From ZC4RG17 sp036380875 (GTDB lineage: Bacteria; Actinomycetota; Acidimicrobiia; Spongiisociales; ZC4RG35), in NCBI GenBank assembly GCA_036380875.1, contig DASVDX010000041.1, forward strand, positions 62,001 through 126,000: a stretch of 64,000 nucleotides of DNA. Direction: 5' to 3'. Shown piece after piece: positions 50,006-57,391 of the stretch; the first letter of the stretch is position 1, and each line of letters opens with the position of its first letter. Made by a program: the position numbers and the translations under genes. The notes beneath the pieces were generated by a model that was not told the origin of the DNA, searched no databases, and was given only the letters and a program-made list of their open reading frames with translations.

Positions 50006-51121
50006 GTGATCGTCGAAGTGGTGGCCGTCGGGACCGAGTTGCTCCTGGGTCAGATCGAGAACACGAACGCCTCGTACATCGGTCGACTCCTCGCCGCCGA
50101 GGGCCTCGACTCCCACTACCAGGTCGTGGTCGGCGACAACCTGGAGCGACTGGTCGACACCATCCGGACGGCCCTCGAACGCTCCGACGTTGTGCTCCTC
50201 ACCGGTGGGATCGGCCCCACCCAGGACGACATGACCCGCGAGGCGATCTGCGAGGTGACCGGCCGAGGCATGACCCGCGACGAAGCCCACGCCGAATGGA
50301 TCCGCCAACGAATCTCCTCACAGGGCGCCCAAGTCCGGCCCAGCCAACTCCGCATGGCCGACCTGCCCGAGGGAGCGGAGCCTCTCCCCAACCGCACCGG
50401 CGTCGCGCTCGGCGTGGCCCTCGAGCACGAAGGCAAGCTGATATTCGCCATGCCCGGTGTTCCAGCCGAGATGAAACCCATGCTCGAGGAGCAGATCCTG
50501 CCCAGGATCCGGCGCCGATTGGGCGGGCCGCAGGTGATCGTGAGCCGGGTCCTGCACACCTGGGGAATGGGCGAATCGGCTGTCGCCGACCTGCTCGCCG
50601 ACCTCTACGAAAGCAGCAATCCGACGATCGCTTTCCTCATCCGCGACATGGAGGTGAGGATCCGCATCACGGCCAAGTCCGACTCGGAGGCCGCTGGGCG
50701 TCTGGCCATAGAGCCGGTCGAACAGACCATCCGTGAGCGCTTGGGCGAGGCGGTGTTCGCAGTCGACGACGAGACCGTCGAAGATCGGATCTCCGAGGCG
50801 TTGCTCTCCCGCGATTGGACAGTCGCCACGGTGGAACGGGCGACCCTCGGACAGGTGGGGGCGAGGCTCGCCTCACTGCCGATGTTCGCCGGGACCGTTG
50901 TGCCTCCCGCGAAAGAGCCTTTGTCACCTCCTCAGGCCGACGTCGTCCTCGAAGTCGCGGCAGAAGACGACGACGGCGGGCCTACCCGAGCGGTGGCGAT
51001 GGTGGTGACCACCCCCGAGGGCGACCTCGAGCGGACGTTCCGTTTCGGCGGCGACAGGGAGCGGAGGGCCGCCTACGCCACCGTGGCGGGCCTGCACATG
51101 ATCCGGCTGGCGCTCGACTGA
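50006..51121 (+). CDS. cinA: CinA family protein with degenerate C-terminal amidase-like domain
   Basis: A 371-residue protein from GTG 50006. The N-terminal MoaB/CinA domain is intact: VVAVGTELLLGQIENTNASYI, LLTGGIGPTQDDMTREA, NRTGVALGVALEHEGKLIFAMPGVPAEMKPM. A middle KH-like domain follows. In the C-terminal PncC-type domain the ESCTGG motif of active NMN amidohydrolases is replaced by VERATLGQ and the usual GGVVAYS/K region is absent, so amidase activity is unlikely. CinA acts on damaged or non-canonical NAD metabolites. Its stop directly abuts the convergent Gfo/Idh stop. Confidence 0.85.
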   Translation: MIVEVVAVGTELLLGQIENTNASYIGRLLAAEGLDSHYQVVVGDNLERLVDTIRTALERSDVVLLTGGIGPTQDDMTREAICEVTGRGMTRDEAHAEWIRQRISSQGAQVRPSQLRMADLPEGAEPLPNRTGVALGVALEHEGKLIFAMPGVPAEMKPMLEEQILPRIRRRLGGPQVIVSRVLHTWGMGESAVADLLADLYESSNPTIAFLIRDMEVRIRITAKSDSEAAGRLAIEPVEQTIRERLGEAVFAVDDETVEDRISEALLSRDWTVATVERATLGQVGARLASLPMFAGTVVPPAKEPLSPPQADVVLEVAAEDDDGGPTRAVAMVVTTPEGDLERTFRFGGDRERRAAYATVAGLHMIRLALD

Positions 51122-52177
51122 TCAGCCGAGCGGCAGGTCGATCACCTGTCCCTTGTCGGCCGAGAGGTCGGCGGCGATGTAGACCTCCATGGTCTGGCGA
51201 GCCAGACGGGGCGCCACCATGACGTCTCGGTCCCAGTACACGGCTTCGAGGAAATGGAGCGTCTCGCGCTCCATCGGCCCGGCGTAGGTGTGCCCGACGT
51301 ACTCCCCGGGCATCGTCGACAGGGGGAACCGGGTCCCGTCCTTCATCGTGTGCATGACGATGTCCGTGTGGCTGGCGTCCATCATGAGGGCGCCCTCGGT
51401 GCCGTGGAACTCGATCCAGGTCGCCGAGTAGTTCGGATAACCGGGAGGAAGCGCCCATCCGGCCCCGATCGTCACCGTCACCCCGTCGTCCATGGTGATG
51501 ACGATGATCTGGTGGTCGGGGACGCCGTGTTCGGCTTCCCGGGCACCGTAGGCCACCTGCGAGTAGACCCGCACCGGCCGACGCGGCTCGAGGGCCCACA
51601 AGGCGAAATCGATGTCGTGTGTCGCCTCCATGGCGGCGGGCGACAGCTTGGTGCGGGAACCGATCTTCGAGCCGAGCGAGCGGGTGATGTGGCGGCTGAT
51701 GAGCACCGTGACCGGTCGGCCGATGCTGCCGTCGCCCACGCTTCGCTTCACGAGCGCCTGCTTGGCGTTGAAGCGCTGCGAATAGCCGATCGTGAACTTG
51801 AGGCCTCCGGACTCGGACAACTCGATGAGCTCGTCGGCTTCCTCGAGCGTGATGGCCATCGGCTTCTCGAGCAGAACGTGCTTTCCCGCCTCCAGGGCCG
51901 CCTTGGCCATCGGATAGTGGAGCGTCTCGGGAGTGGCCGAGATCATGAGGGCATCGATGTCGGGATCCCCCACGAGCTCTTCCCAGTTCGTGGTGACCCG
52001 GTCGGCGGAGGTCTGGGCGGCGATTTCCGCCAATCGCGCTTCGTCGATCTCCGCCAGATGCAGGCGGGACACCATGGCACTACGTGATGCGGCGATCGCC
52101 CGGATGCCACCGCACCATCCGGTGCCGATGACACCCACCTCCAGCGGTTCTCGTAGCCGTGAATTGCCCTCGGTCAT
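51122..52177 (-). CDS. Gfo/Idh/MocA family oxidoreductase
   Basis: A 351-residue NAD(P) dehydrogenase with cofactor loop GVIGTGWCGG, SATPETLHYPMAKAALEAGKHV and EKPMAITLEEADEL (EKP motif), and a substrate domain with RFNAKQALVKRSV and ATHDIDFALW (HD pair). It resembles inositol-dehydrogenase relatives but substrate cannot be set. ATG 52177 has a good GGAGAGGAACGA Shine-Dalgarno; an upstream GTG at 52201 overlaps the amidohydrolase stop. It is 20 bp downstream of that gene in the same operon. Confidence 0.9.
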   Translation of the reverse strand: MTEGNSRLREPLEVGVIGTGWCGGIRAIAASRSAMVSRLHLAEIDEARLAEIAAQTSADRVTTNWEELVGDPDIDALMISATPETLHYPMAKAALEAGKHVLLEKPMAITLEEADELIELSESGGLKFTIGYSQRFNAKQALVKRSVGDGSIGRPVTVLISRHITRSLGSKIGSRTKLSPAAMEATHDIDFALWALEPRRPVRVYSQVAYGAREAEHGVPDHQIIVITMDDGVTVTIGAGWALPPGYPNYSATWIEFHGTEGALMMDASHTDIVMHTMKDGTRFPLSTMPGEYVGHTYAGPMERETLHFLEAVYWDRDVMVAPRLARQTMEVYIAADLSADKGQVIDLPLG

Positions 52178-52197
52178 TTCGTTCCTCTCCGTCTCGA

Positions 52198-53199
52198 TCA
52201 CTCTGCCGAGACACCGAGCAGGCGGGCAGCGTTCCCACCCGCGATCAGATCCACCTCTTCGGGAGTCAAACCCTCCACCTTGCCGATCAGGCCCAGGGGA
52301 TCGGTCTCACCCATGTCATAGGGGTAGTCGGTGCCCAACAGGATGTGGTCGGCTCCGTACTTGGAGATCAGAAAACCCAACTGATCGGGCTCGAACACCA
52401 TCGTGTCGAAATAGAAGCGGGACAAGTACTCGCTCGGCGGCCGGGGTATCGGCGAACGTACGTCCTCCCGGGCGTGATAGGCGTGGTCGAAGCGGCCGGC
52501 GTAGGCGGGGAGGAAACCGCCGCCGTGAGCCACGACGATCTTCAGCTCCGGATGGCGCTCCATCACGCCATCGAAGATCAGGCGCCCGACACAGATCGTC
52601 GACTCGAGCGGATGCCCGATCGTGTTGAAGAAGTAGTGGTCGGTGAACCGATCGGGGTGGGTGAACCCCGTGGGGTGGATGAACACCACCGCCCCCAGGT
52701 CCTCGACGGCCTCCCAGAAAGGAGCCAGCCGAGGAGACGACAACTCTTCGCCTTCCACGTGGGTGCTGACCTCGATCCCCGGGAACCCGAGCTCCTTACG
52801 GCATCTGTCCAGCTCGGCGATGGCGGCGTCGGTGTCCTGGAGGGGAATAGCCCCCAGTCCGAAGAAGCGATCCGGATAGGCACGCACCAGCTCGGCGAGG
52901 TCGTCGTTGATCGTTCGGAAGGCATCCAGGCCGAGGTCCCCCTCGACCCAATAGAACAGGTGGTAGGGAGAGACGCTGAGAGCCTGGACATCGACACCCA
53001 TGGCGTCCATGTCGGCGAGCCGCACCTCCACCGACTCCATCTTCGGCCGCAGCGACTCGAGTTGACGCCGATTGACTTCCCTCGTCAACTCGTTGCCTAT
53101 CTGCAGTGGACGACGCCCCAAACGTTCCGCCTCCGGCCGCACCAAGGCGGCGGCCGGACCACATTCACGATGGCAATGGATGTCGATGACGCGGCTCAT
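52198..53199 (-). CDS. Amidohydrolase family 2 protein (ACMSD-like)
   Basis: A 333-residue TIM-barrel metalloenzyme. Metal motif DIHCHREC, the strand LSVSPYHLFYWVEGD, FIHPTGFTH, VVAHGGGFLPAY and LLGTDYPYD (catalytic Asp) follow the order of the same family as the 42.5-kb protein but with only modest similarity. Start at ATG 53199 with GGAGG upstream gives the standard N-terminus. It begins an operon with the Gfo/Idh gene and has its own candidate operator just upstream. Confidence 0.9.
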   Translation of the reverse strand: MSRVIDIHCHRECGPAAALVRPEAERLGRRPLQIGNELTREVNRRQLESLRPKMESVEVRLADMDAMGVDVQALSVSPYHLFYWVEGDLGLDAFRTINDDLAELVRAYPDRFFGLGAIPLQDTDAAIAELDRCRKELGFPGIEVSTHVEGEELSSPRLAPFWEAVEDLGAVVFIHPTGFTHPDRFTDHYFFNTIGHPLESTICVGRLIFDGVMERHPELKIVVAHGGGFLPAYAGRFDHAYHAREDVRSPIPRPPSEYLSRFYFDTMVFEPDQLGFLISKYGADHILLGTDYPYDMGETDPLGLIGKVEGLTPEEVDLIAGGNAARLLGVSAE

Positions 53200-53208
53200 T
53201 TGCCTCCG

Positions 53209-53222
53209 ATTGTCTACACAAT
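53209..53222. promoter_or_regulatory. Candidate GntR-type operator ATTGT-N4-ACAAT
   Basis: A perfect inverted repeat ATTGT (53209-53213) and ACAAT (53218-53222) with CTAC between. The shape ATTGT-N4-ACAAT is typical of GntR/FCD operators. It lies 10 bp before the amidohydrolase start on its 5' side, in a short gap after the 3-hydroxyisobutyrate-dehydrogenase relative. Confidence 0.55.
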
Positions 53223-53241
53223 ACACGATACATGAATTCGC

Positions 53242-54141
53242 TCAGGCGTCTGGAACCCGACCCCGGCCCACTCGACGACGCAGAACCTCTATGACGACCG
53301 AATTGTCCAGATCCTGCAAGCCCTGTGCTTTCGCCCCGGCCTGAACCGACTCCACCACCTCGATGAGACCGGTCGGAGCGCCGAGTTGGCGACTGTGCTC
53401 GATGATCAGTTGTGTGTCCTTGTGGCCCTGACGGAGCCGCGACGCCGGCGCGGTGTGGTCTCCCTCCACCATTCGCTCTCCCCAGACGTCCATGGCCCGG
53501 GAGTAGGCGAGGCTGTCCCGCAACACGCCGAGCACCGACTCGAGCTCCATGCCGGCCAGCTCAGCGGTCGTGAGAGCCTCGGCCAGAGCGACGCGGTGGA
53601 TGGTCAGCACCTGGTTGACGAGAAGCTTCATCCGAGAACCCGCCCCGACTGGTCCGACGTGGTGATGGGACCGTCCGATCACCTCGAAGATCGGAACCCC
53701 GGCCCGATACGCCGCGTCGGACCCTCCCACCATCACCACCAATCCGCCGGTTTCGGCAAGGGCGCTGTTGCCGCTGAGGGTGGCGTCGCAGTAGTCGATC
53801 CCGACCTCGGCCAGTTCGGCACCGATCGAGACGGCGTCCTCGGGCCTGCCCGTCGTGGTGTCGTAGACGATCTCCAGCCCCTGGCAAGCGGCAAGTCCCC
53901 CTCTTCCCAGACACACCTCGCGGGAGACGGTCGAGTCCGGCAATGAGAGGATGACGGCGCGGCATCCTTCGGCGGCCTCGAACGGCGAACCGCCCGCCTG
54001 ACCGCCGATCCGCTCGAACGCAGCCGATCGCTCGGCGTCGGGATCGAAGCCGGACACGTCGAAGCCGTGTTCGATGAGTCGGGCCGCCAGCCGCGATCCC
54101 ATCAGGCCGAGACCGATCACCGCCACCTTGTGGTCGTCCAT
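53242..54141 (-). CDS. NAD(P)-dependent dehydrogenase, 3-hydroxyisobutyrate dehydrogenase family
   Basis: A 299-residue beta-hydroxyacid dehydrogenase: VAVIGLGLMGSRLAARLI cofactor loop, DATLSGNSALAETGGLVVMVGG, and the catalytic-lysine region GAGSRMKLLVNQVL. The C-terminal all-helical domain is complete. Substrates in the family are 3-hydroxyisobutyrate, tartronate semialdehyde, L-serine or 6-phosphogluconate; the first or second would suit the pathway context. ATG 54141 is used rather than an upstream ATG at 54195 that lies inside the arsR promoter palindrome region. Confidence 0.9.
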   Translation of the reverse strand: MDDHKVAVIGLGLMGSRLAARLIEHGFDVSGFDPDAERSAAFERIGGQAGGSPFEAAEGCRAVILSLPDSTVSREVCLGRGGLAACQGLEIVYDTTTGRPEDAVSIGAELAEVGIDYCDATLSGNSALAETGGLVVMVGGSDAAYRAGVPIFEVIGRSHHHVGPVGAGSRMKLLVNQVLTIHRVALAEALTTAELAGMELESVLGVLRDSLAYSRAMDVWGERMVEGDHTAPASRLRQGHKDTQLIIEHSRQLGAPTGLIEVVESVQAGAKAQGLQDLDNSVVIEVLRRRVGRGRVPDA

Positions 54142-54188
54142 CGGGCGGACGCTACCGGGCCGACGACGCTCGACAAACGAGAATGGGG

Positions 54189-54218
54189 TTGACATGTGAC
54201 CAATTGGTCACATATAGT
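54189..54218 (+). promoter_or_regulatory. arsR promoter with 20-bp palindromic operator
   Basis: TTGACA (-35, 54189-54194) and TATAGT (-10, 54213-54218) are separated by 18 bp. That spacer is wholly occupied by the perfect palindrome ATGTGACCAATTGGTCACAT (54194-54213, including flanking bases). A repressor bound there would block RNA polymerase, as in many ArsR autoregulated promoters. The first base of the likely transcript is near the GTG at 54226, implying a leaderless mRNA. Confidence 0.85.
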
Positions 54219-54225
54219 CTCGGCC

Positions 54226-54543
54226 GTGGATGACGACCGGGTTTTCAAGGCACTAGCCGACCCGACCCGTCGGTACCTGCTCGATCTGCTCTTCGAGCGA
54301 GACGGCCGCTCGCTCACCGAGCTCGAGTCGGGCCTGGAGATGTCCCGGTTCGGGGTGATGAAGCATCTCAAGGTGCTCGAGGAGGCCGGACTGGTGGTGT
54401 CGCGGAAGGTGGGGCGCGAGAAGCTCCACTACCTCAACCCGGTGCCCATCCAGGCGATCCACGACCGGTGGATCCACAAGTACCGAGAGCGCCATGCGCA
54501 GGCGCTCACCGAATTGAAGAGAGAGTTGGAGGAACAGCAATGA
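54226..54543 (+). CDS. ArsR family transcriptional regulator
   Basis: A 105-residue winged-helix protein starting DDDRVFKALADPTRRYLLDLL, the classic ArsR N-terminus, with the recognition helix SRFGVMKHLKVLEEAGLV and wing GREKLHYLNP. No metal-binding cysteines are seen, so it probably senses an organic ligand or regulates only with its partner. GTG 54226 is 7 bp after the -10 box, a leaderless start; earlier in-frame codons lie within the promoter. Its stop overlaps the AHSA1-family gene by ATGA, a frequent pairing. Confidence 0.93.
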   Translation: MDDDRVFKALADPTRRYLLDLLFERDGRSLTELESGLEMSRFGVMKHLKVLEEAGLVVSRKVGREKLHYLNPVPIQAIHDRWIHKYRERHAQALTELKRELEEQQ

Positions 54544-55043
54544 GCGACCAAGCACCGACCACCCAGGTGTACCGGGTGTTCATCAAGGCGACCCCGGAGC
54601 AGGTGTGGGACGCCATCACCAAGCCCGAATGGACCGTCCGCTACGGCTACGGCGGCATCATCGAGTACGACCCCGAGCTGCGACCTGGCGCCAGCTACCG
54701 CATCCTCGCCGACGAGAAGATGCAGGCGTATGGCATGCCCGAGGTCGTGGTCGTGGGCGAGGTCATCGAAGCGGACGCCCCCAAGCGCTTCGTACTCACG
54801 TGGCACGCCCAGTGGGAGCCCAAGGAAGGGCCGACCCGCTTGACGTACGAGATCGAACCGTGGATGGGCGGGACGACCTCTCTCACGGTGACCCATGAGC
54901 TCGAGGAAGCGCCGGGTCTGGCGAACATGGTCGCCGGGAACGTCGAAGGAGCCGGCGGCGGATGGGCCGAGGTGCTCTCGGACCTCAAGTCGCTGCTCGA
55001 GACCGGCGAGCCGCTGTACGTCCTTCCCGATCCGGAGTCCTGA
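54540..55043 (+). CDS. SRPBCC domain protein, AHSA1/START family (ArsR partner)
   Basis: A 167-residue protein of the AHSA1-like SRPBCC family: VYRVFIKATPEQVWDAITKPEWT at the start (quoted in part), GGIIEYDPELRPGASYRI, PKRFVLTWHAQWEP and a C-terminal helix GGGWAEVLSDLKSLLETGEPL. In bacteria such proteins are very often encoded behind an ArsR repressor, as here, and bind hydrophobic ligands. Function is not established. It shares the arsR promoter and ends before a strong terminator. Confidence 0.92.
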   Translation: MSDQAPTTQVYRVFIKATPEQVWDAITKPEWTVRYGYGGIIEYDPELRPGASYRILADEKMQAYGMPEVVVVGEVIEADAPKRFVLTWHAQWEPKEGPTRLTYEIEPWMGGTTSLTVTHELEEAPGLANMVAGNVEGAGGGWAEVLSDLKSLLETGEPLYVLPDPES

Positions 55044-55061
55044 GCCGACCCACCCGAATCA

Positions 55062-55106
55062 GGCCGCACGGACGGTCGAAGCCGTCCGTGCGGCCCTCGC
55101 CCTTTT
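55062..55106 (+). terminator. Rho-independent terminator of the arsR operon
   Basis: GGCCGCACGGACGG (55062-55075) pairs perfectly with CCGTCCGTGCGGCC (55082-55095) around a 6-nt loop, followed by CCTTTT about 7 nt later. It lies 19 bp after the AHSA1 stop. Confidence 0.9.
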
Positions 55107-55168
55107 CAGGGACACCGGTACGCGTCGGCATAGGGTGGTGGTGAGATGACTCGTCTTCGGGATCGCCC

Positions 55169-56644
55169 GTGACCGACTCCGAGTACCGGCGCAAGCGGGA
55201 CTTCGAGCGCACGCCCGAACCGCCCACCACCGTCGTGACCAGCGATGTGGATCCGCTGACCGCGCCACCTGGTGAGACATTCGTCATCCAGCAGCACTAC
55301 GCCACCCGGCTCCACCACGACGTCCGGCTCGAGATGTTCAACGGCGACGATCCCGTCCTCGTGTCGTGGGCCGTCCCCAAAGGCCTGCCCCGCCAGCGCG
55401 GCGAGCGGCACCTAGCGATCCACACCGAGGACCACCCGATGGAGTACGCCACGTTCTCCGGTGCGATCCCGGCGGGCGAATACGGGGGTGGCGAGGTGCG
55501 GATCTTCGACGCCGGCACCTACGAAATGATCGGCCGCACCGACGACCGGATCACGTTCCGCCTGGAGGGAGAGCGCCTGCGCGGCACCTACCACCTGGTC
55601 CACACCGGGGCGTCCGACGGCAAGGACCACTGGCTCGCCCTCCTCTCCGAGGACGAGCGCCCTCCCCGCCAGGAACCCCCTCCTCTCCAGCCGATGCTCG
55701 CCACGCTCACCAAGAGCTCCTTCGACGACCCGGCCTGGGGCTTCGAGCCGAAATGGGATGGGGTCCGAGCGCTGGCGGTGTGCGACACGTCCACCCGCCT
55801 GTTCTCCCGCAATGGAAAGGACATGACCGAAGGCTATCCGGAGCTCGCCGGCCTCCATGACCGCCTGGTAGCGCTCGATGCCGTCCTCGACGGCGAAATC
55901 GTCGCCTTCCAGGATGGAAAGCCCTCGTTCCAGCTACTGCAGCAGCGAATGCATGTCCGCGAGCCACGCCGGGTCGAGGCCCTGGCCAAACGGATACCGG
56001 TCGTTTTCATGGCTTTCGACCTCATCTACCTCGACGGCAAGAGCCTCACCGCCGAGCCGCTCCGGGAGCGGCGGGCGGCCCTGGAAGAGATCCTCGTTCC
56101 CGACGAGCACGTCCAACTGTCACCGCTGGTCGAAGGAGCGGGAGTGGCGCTGTACCGGGCAGCCGAGGAACAAGGGCTGGAAGGAATCGTCGCCAAGCGC
56201 CTCGACTCCCGCTACGAACCCGGGGCCCGATCCCGTTCATGGTTGAAGGTGAAGCTCACCTACGACGCCGACGTGGTGATCGTGGGCTGGACCGAGGGTG
56301 AAGGTCGACGCGCCGGGAGCATCGGCTCCCTGGTGATGGCCGTCTACGACTCCGACGGTCTGCGCTACGTCGGGAACGTGGGCACGGGCTTCGACCGGGC
56401 GGGACTCGACGATGCCGCCCGCCGCCTCGAGGAGCTCGAGCCGACGGATCCGCCCTTCGATCGCTCGGTGCTCCGGACGGCCCCCGAGCTGCGCCGTGCC
56501 CACTTCGTCGAGCCTCGGCTGGTGGCGATCGTCGAGCATCGCCAGCTCACCGATGCCGGTCGGCTGCGGGCGCCGGCCTTCAAAGGCTGGAGAGACGACA
56601 AAGCTCCCGAGGAGTGCACCTTCGATCAGCTCGTGCCCGCGTGA
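55169..56644 (+). CDS. ligD: DNA ligase D-type protein: 3'-phosphoesterase plus ATP-dependent ligase
   Basis: A 491-residue protein with an N-terminal LigD phosphoesterase domain (about 30-160; QQHYATRLHHDVRLE with H43, H49, H50, and HLAIHTEDHPMEYATF with H85) and a C-terminal ATP-dependent ligase (about 175-491) with nucleotidyl Lys195 in EPKWDGVR, then DGEIVAF, VFMAFDLIYLDGK, EGIVAKR and SWLKVK. The primase/polymerase domain of full-length LigD is missing, and no Ku gene is near. It likely serves DNA end repair with partners elsewhere. GTG start 55169; no clear Shine-Dalgarno. Confidence 0.92.
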   Translation: MTDSEYRRKRDFERTPEPPTTVVTSDVDPLTAPPGETFVIQQHYATRLHHDVRLEMFNGDDPVLVSWAVPKGLPRQRGERHLAIHTEDHPMEYATFSGAIPAGEYGGGEVRIFDAGTYEMIGRTDDRITFRLEGERLRGTYHLVHTGASDGKDHWLALLSEDERPPRQEPPPLQPMLATLTKSSFDDPAWGFEPKWDGVRALAVCDTSTRLFSRNGKDMTEGYPELAGLHDRLVALDAVLDGEIVAFQDGKPSFQLLQQRMHVREPRRVEALAKRIPVVFMAFDLIYLDGKSLTAEPLRERRAALEEILVPDEHVQLSPLVEGAGVALYRAAEEQGLEGIVAKRLDSRYEPGARSRSWLKVKLTYDADVVIVGWTEGEGRRAGSIGSLVMAVYDSDGLRYVGNVGTGFDRAGLDDAARRLEELEPTDPPFDRSVLRTAPELRRAHFVEPRLVAIVEHRQLTDAGRLRAPAFKGWRDDKAPEECTFDQLVPA

Positions 56645-56813
56645 CCCGGGGAGAACCCTGACCCGGACGTCGGGACGTCTACACCCCTCGTCGGACACGA
56701 CTCCCTCCAGGATGCGCCCGCGGTGGTAGCCCGGAATCTGCGCCCGGCAGACGAGATCTCGAGCTCCTTTCCATACGTTGGCGGCTGCGTGAAGTCGACA
56801 ACGGAGGATGAAC

Positions 56814-57299
56814 ATGCAACCCACTCGTATTCGAGATGACGCAGCCCAGAACGCGGTTCTGGACCGTGCCCTGGAAGTGGCCCGGCGTTTTGGCCCGGTG
56901 ATGCTGCGGGTCTCGTTGGCCGTGGTGTTCGTGTGGTTCGGGGCACTGAAGGCCTTCGACGTGACCCCGGTGGGCGACCTGGTCGCAAACACCGTGCCGT
57001 TCCTGCCCGAAGGGTTGTTCGTGCCGGCCCTGGGCATCGTCGAGGTGGCCCTGGGCGCCGCCCTGGTGATGGGTCGCAGCCCGTGGATCGCGGCGGGAGT
57101 CGCTGCCCACCTGGCGGGCACGTTCCTGGCGCTGGTCACCCAGCCCGAAGTGGCGTTCCAGAATGGGAACCTGCTGCTCCTCACGACCGAGGGTGAGTTC
57201 GTGATCAAGAACTTGGTTCTGATCGCCGCCGCTCTCACTGTCGCCGGGCACACCCGGGCGGAGCGGGTGACTGAGGAGAACTTCGCCAAGGCTGCCTGA
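56814..57299 (+). CDS. DoxX family membrane protein
   Basis: A 161-residue protein with four hydrophobic helices: LRVSLAVVFVWFGALKAF (with the DoxX FxxxGxxKxF pattern), GIVEVALGAALVMG, IAAGVAAHLAGTFLALVT and VIKNLVLIAAALTVAG. DoxX-like proteins are quinone-linked or sulfur-oxidation accessory proteins of uncertain function. ATG 56814 has GGAGG at 6 bp; the ATG two codons earlier (56808) would overlap it. It precedes two strong hairpins and glnA on the other strand. Confidence 0.85.
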   Translation: MQPTRIRDDAAQNAVLDRALEVARRFGPVMLRVSLAVVFVWFGALKAFDVTPVGDLVANTVPFLPEGLFVPALGIVEVALGAALVMGRSPWIAAGVAAHLAGTFLALVTQPEVAFQNGNLLLLTTEGEFVIKNLVLIAAALTVAGHTRAERVTEENFAKAA

Positions 57300-57305
57300 A
57301 AGATG

Positions 57306-57347
57306 TTCGCCCACGTTCCGTGCGCTCCGTCACGGAACGTGGGCGAA
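57306..57347. terminator. Perfect 17-bp hairpin between doxX and glnA
   Basis: TTCGCCCACGTTCCGTG (57306-57322) pairs perfectly with CACGGAACGTGGGCGAA (57331-57347) around an 8-nt loop. It starts 7 bp after the DoxX stop and could terminate both convergent transcripts together with the next hairpin. Confidence 0.8.
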
Positions 57348-57354
57348 CCCTGGA

Positions 57355-57383
57355 ATGGCCCCGGCGAGCAACGCCGGGGCCAT
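57355..57383. terminator. Perfect 12-bp hairpin, second in tandem
   Basis: ATGGCCCCGGCG (57355-57366) pairs perfectly with CGCCGGGGCCAT (57372-57383) around AGCAA. It lies 8 bp before the end of glnA on the minus strand, so for glnA it follows the stop codon directly. Confidence 0.75.
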
Positions 57384-57391
57384 CGATCTGT

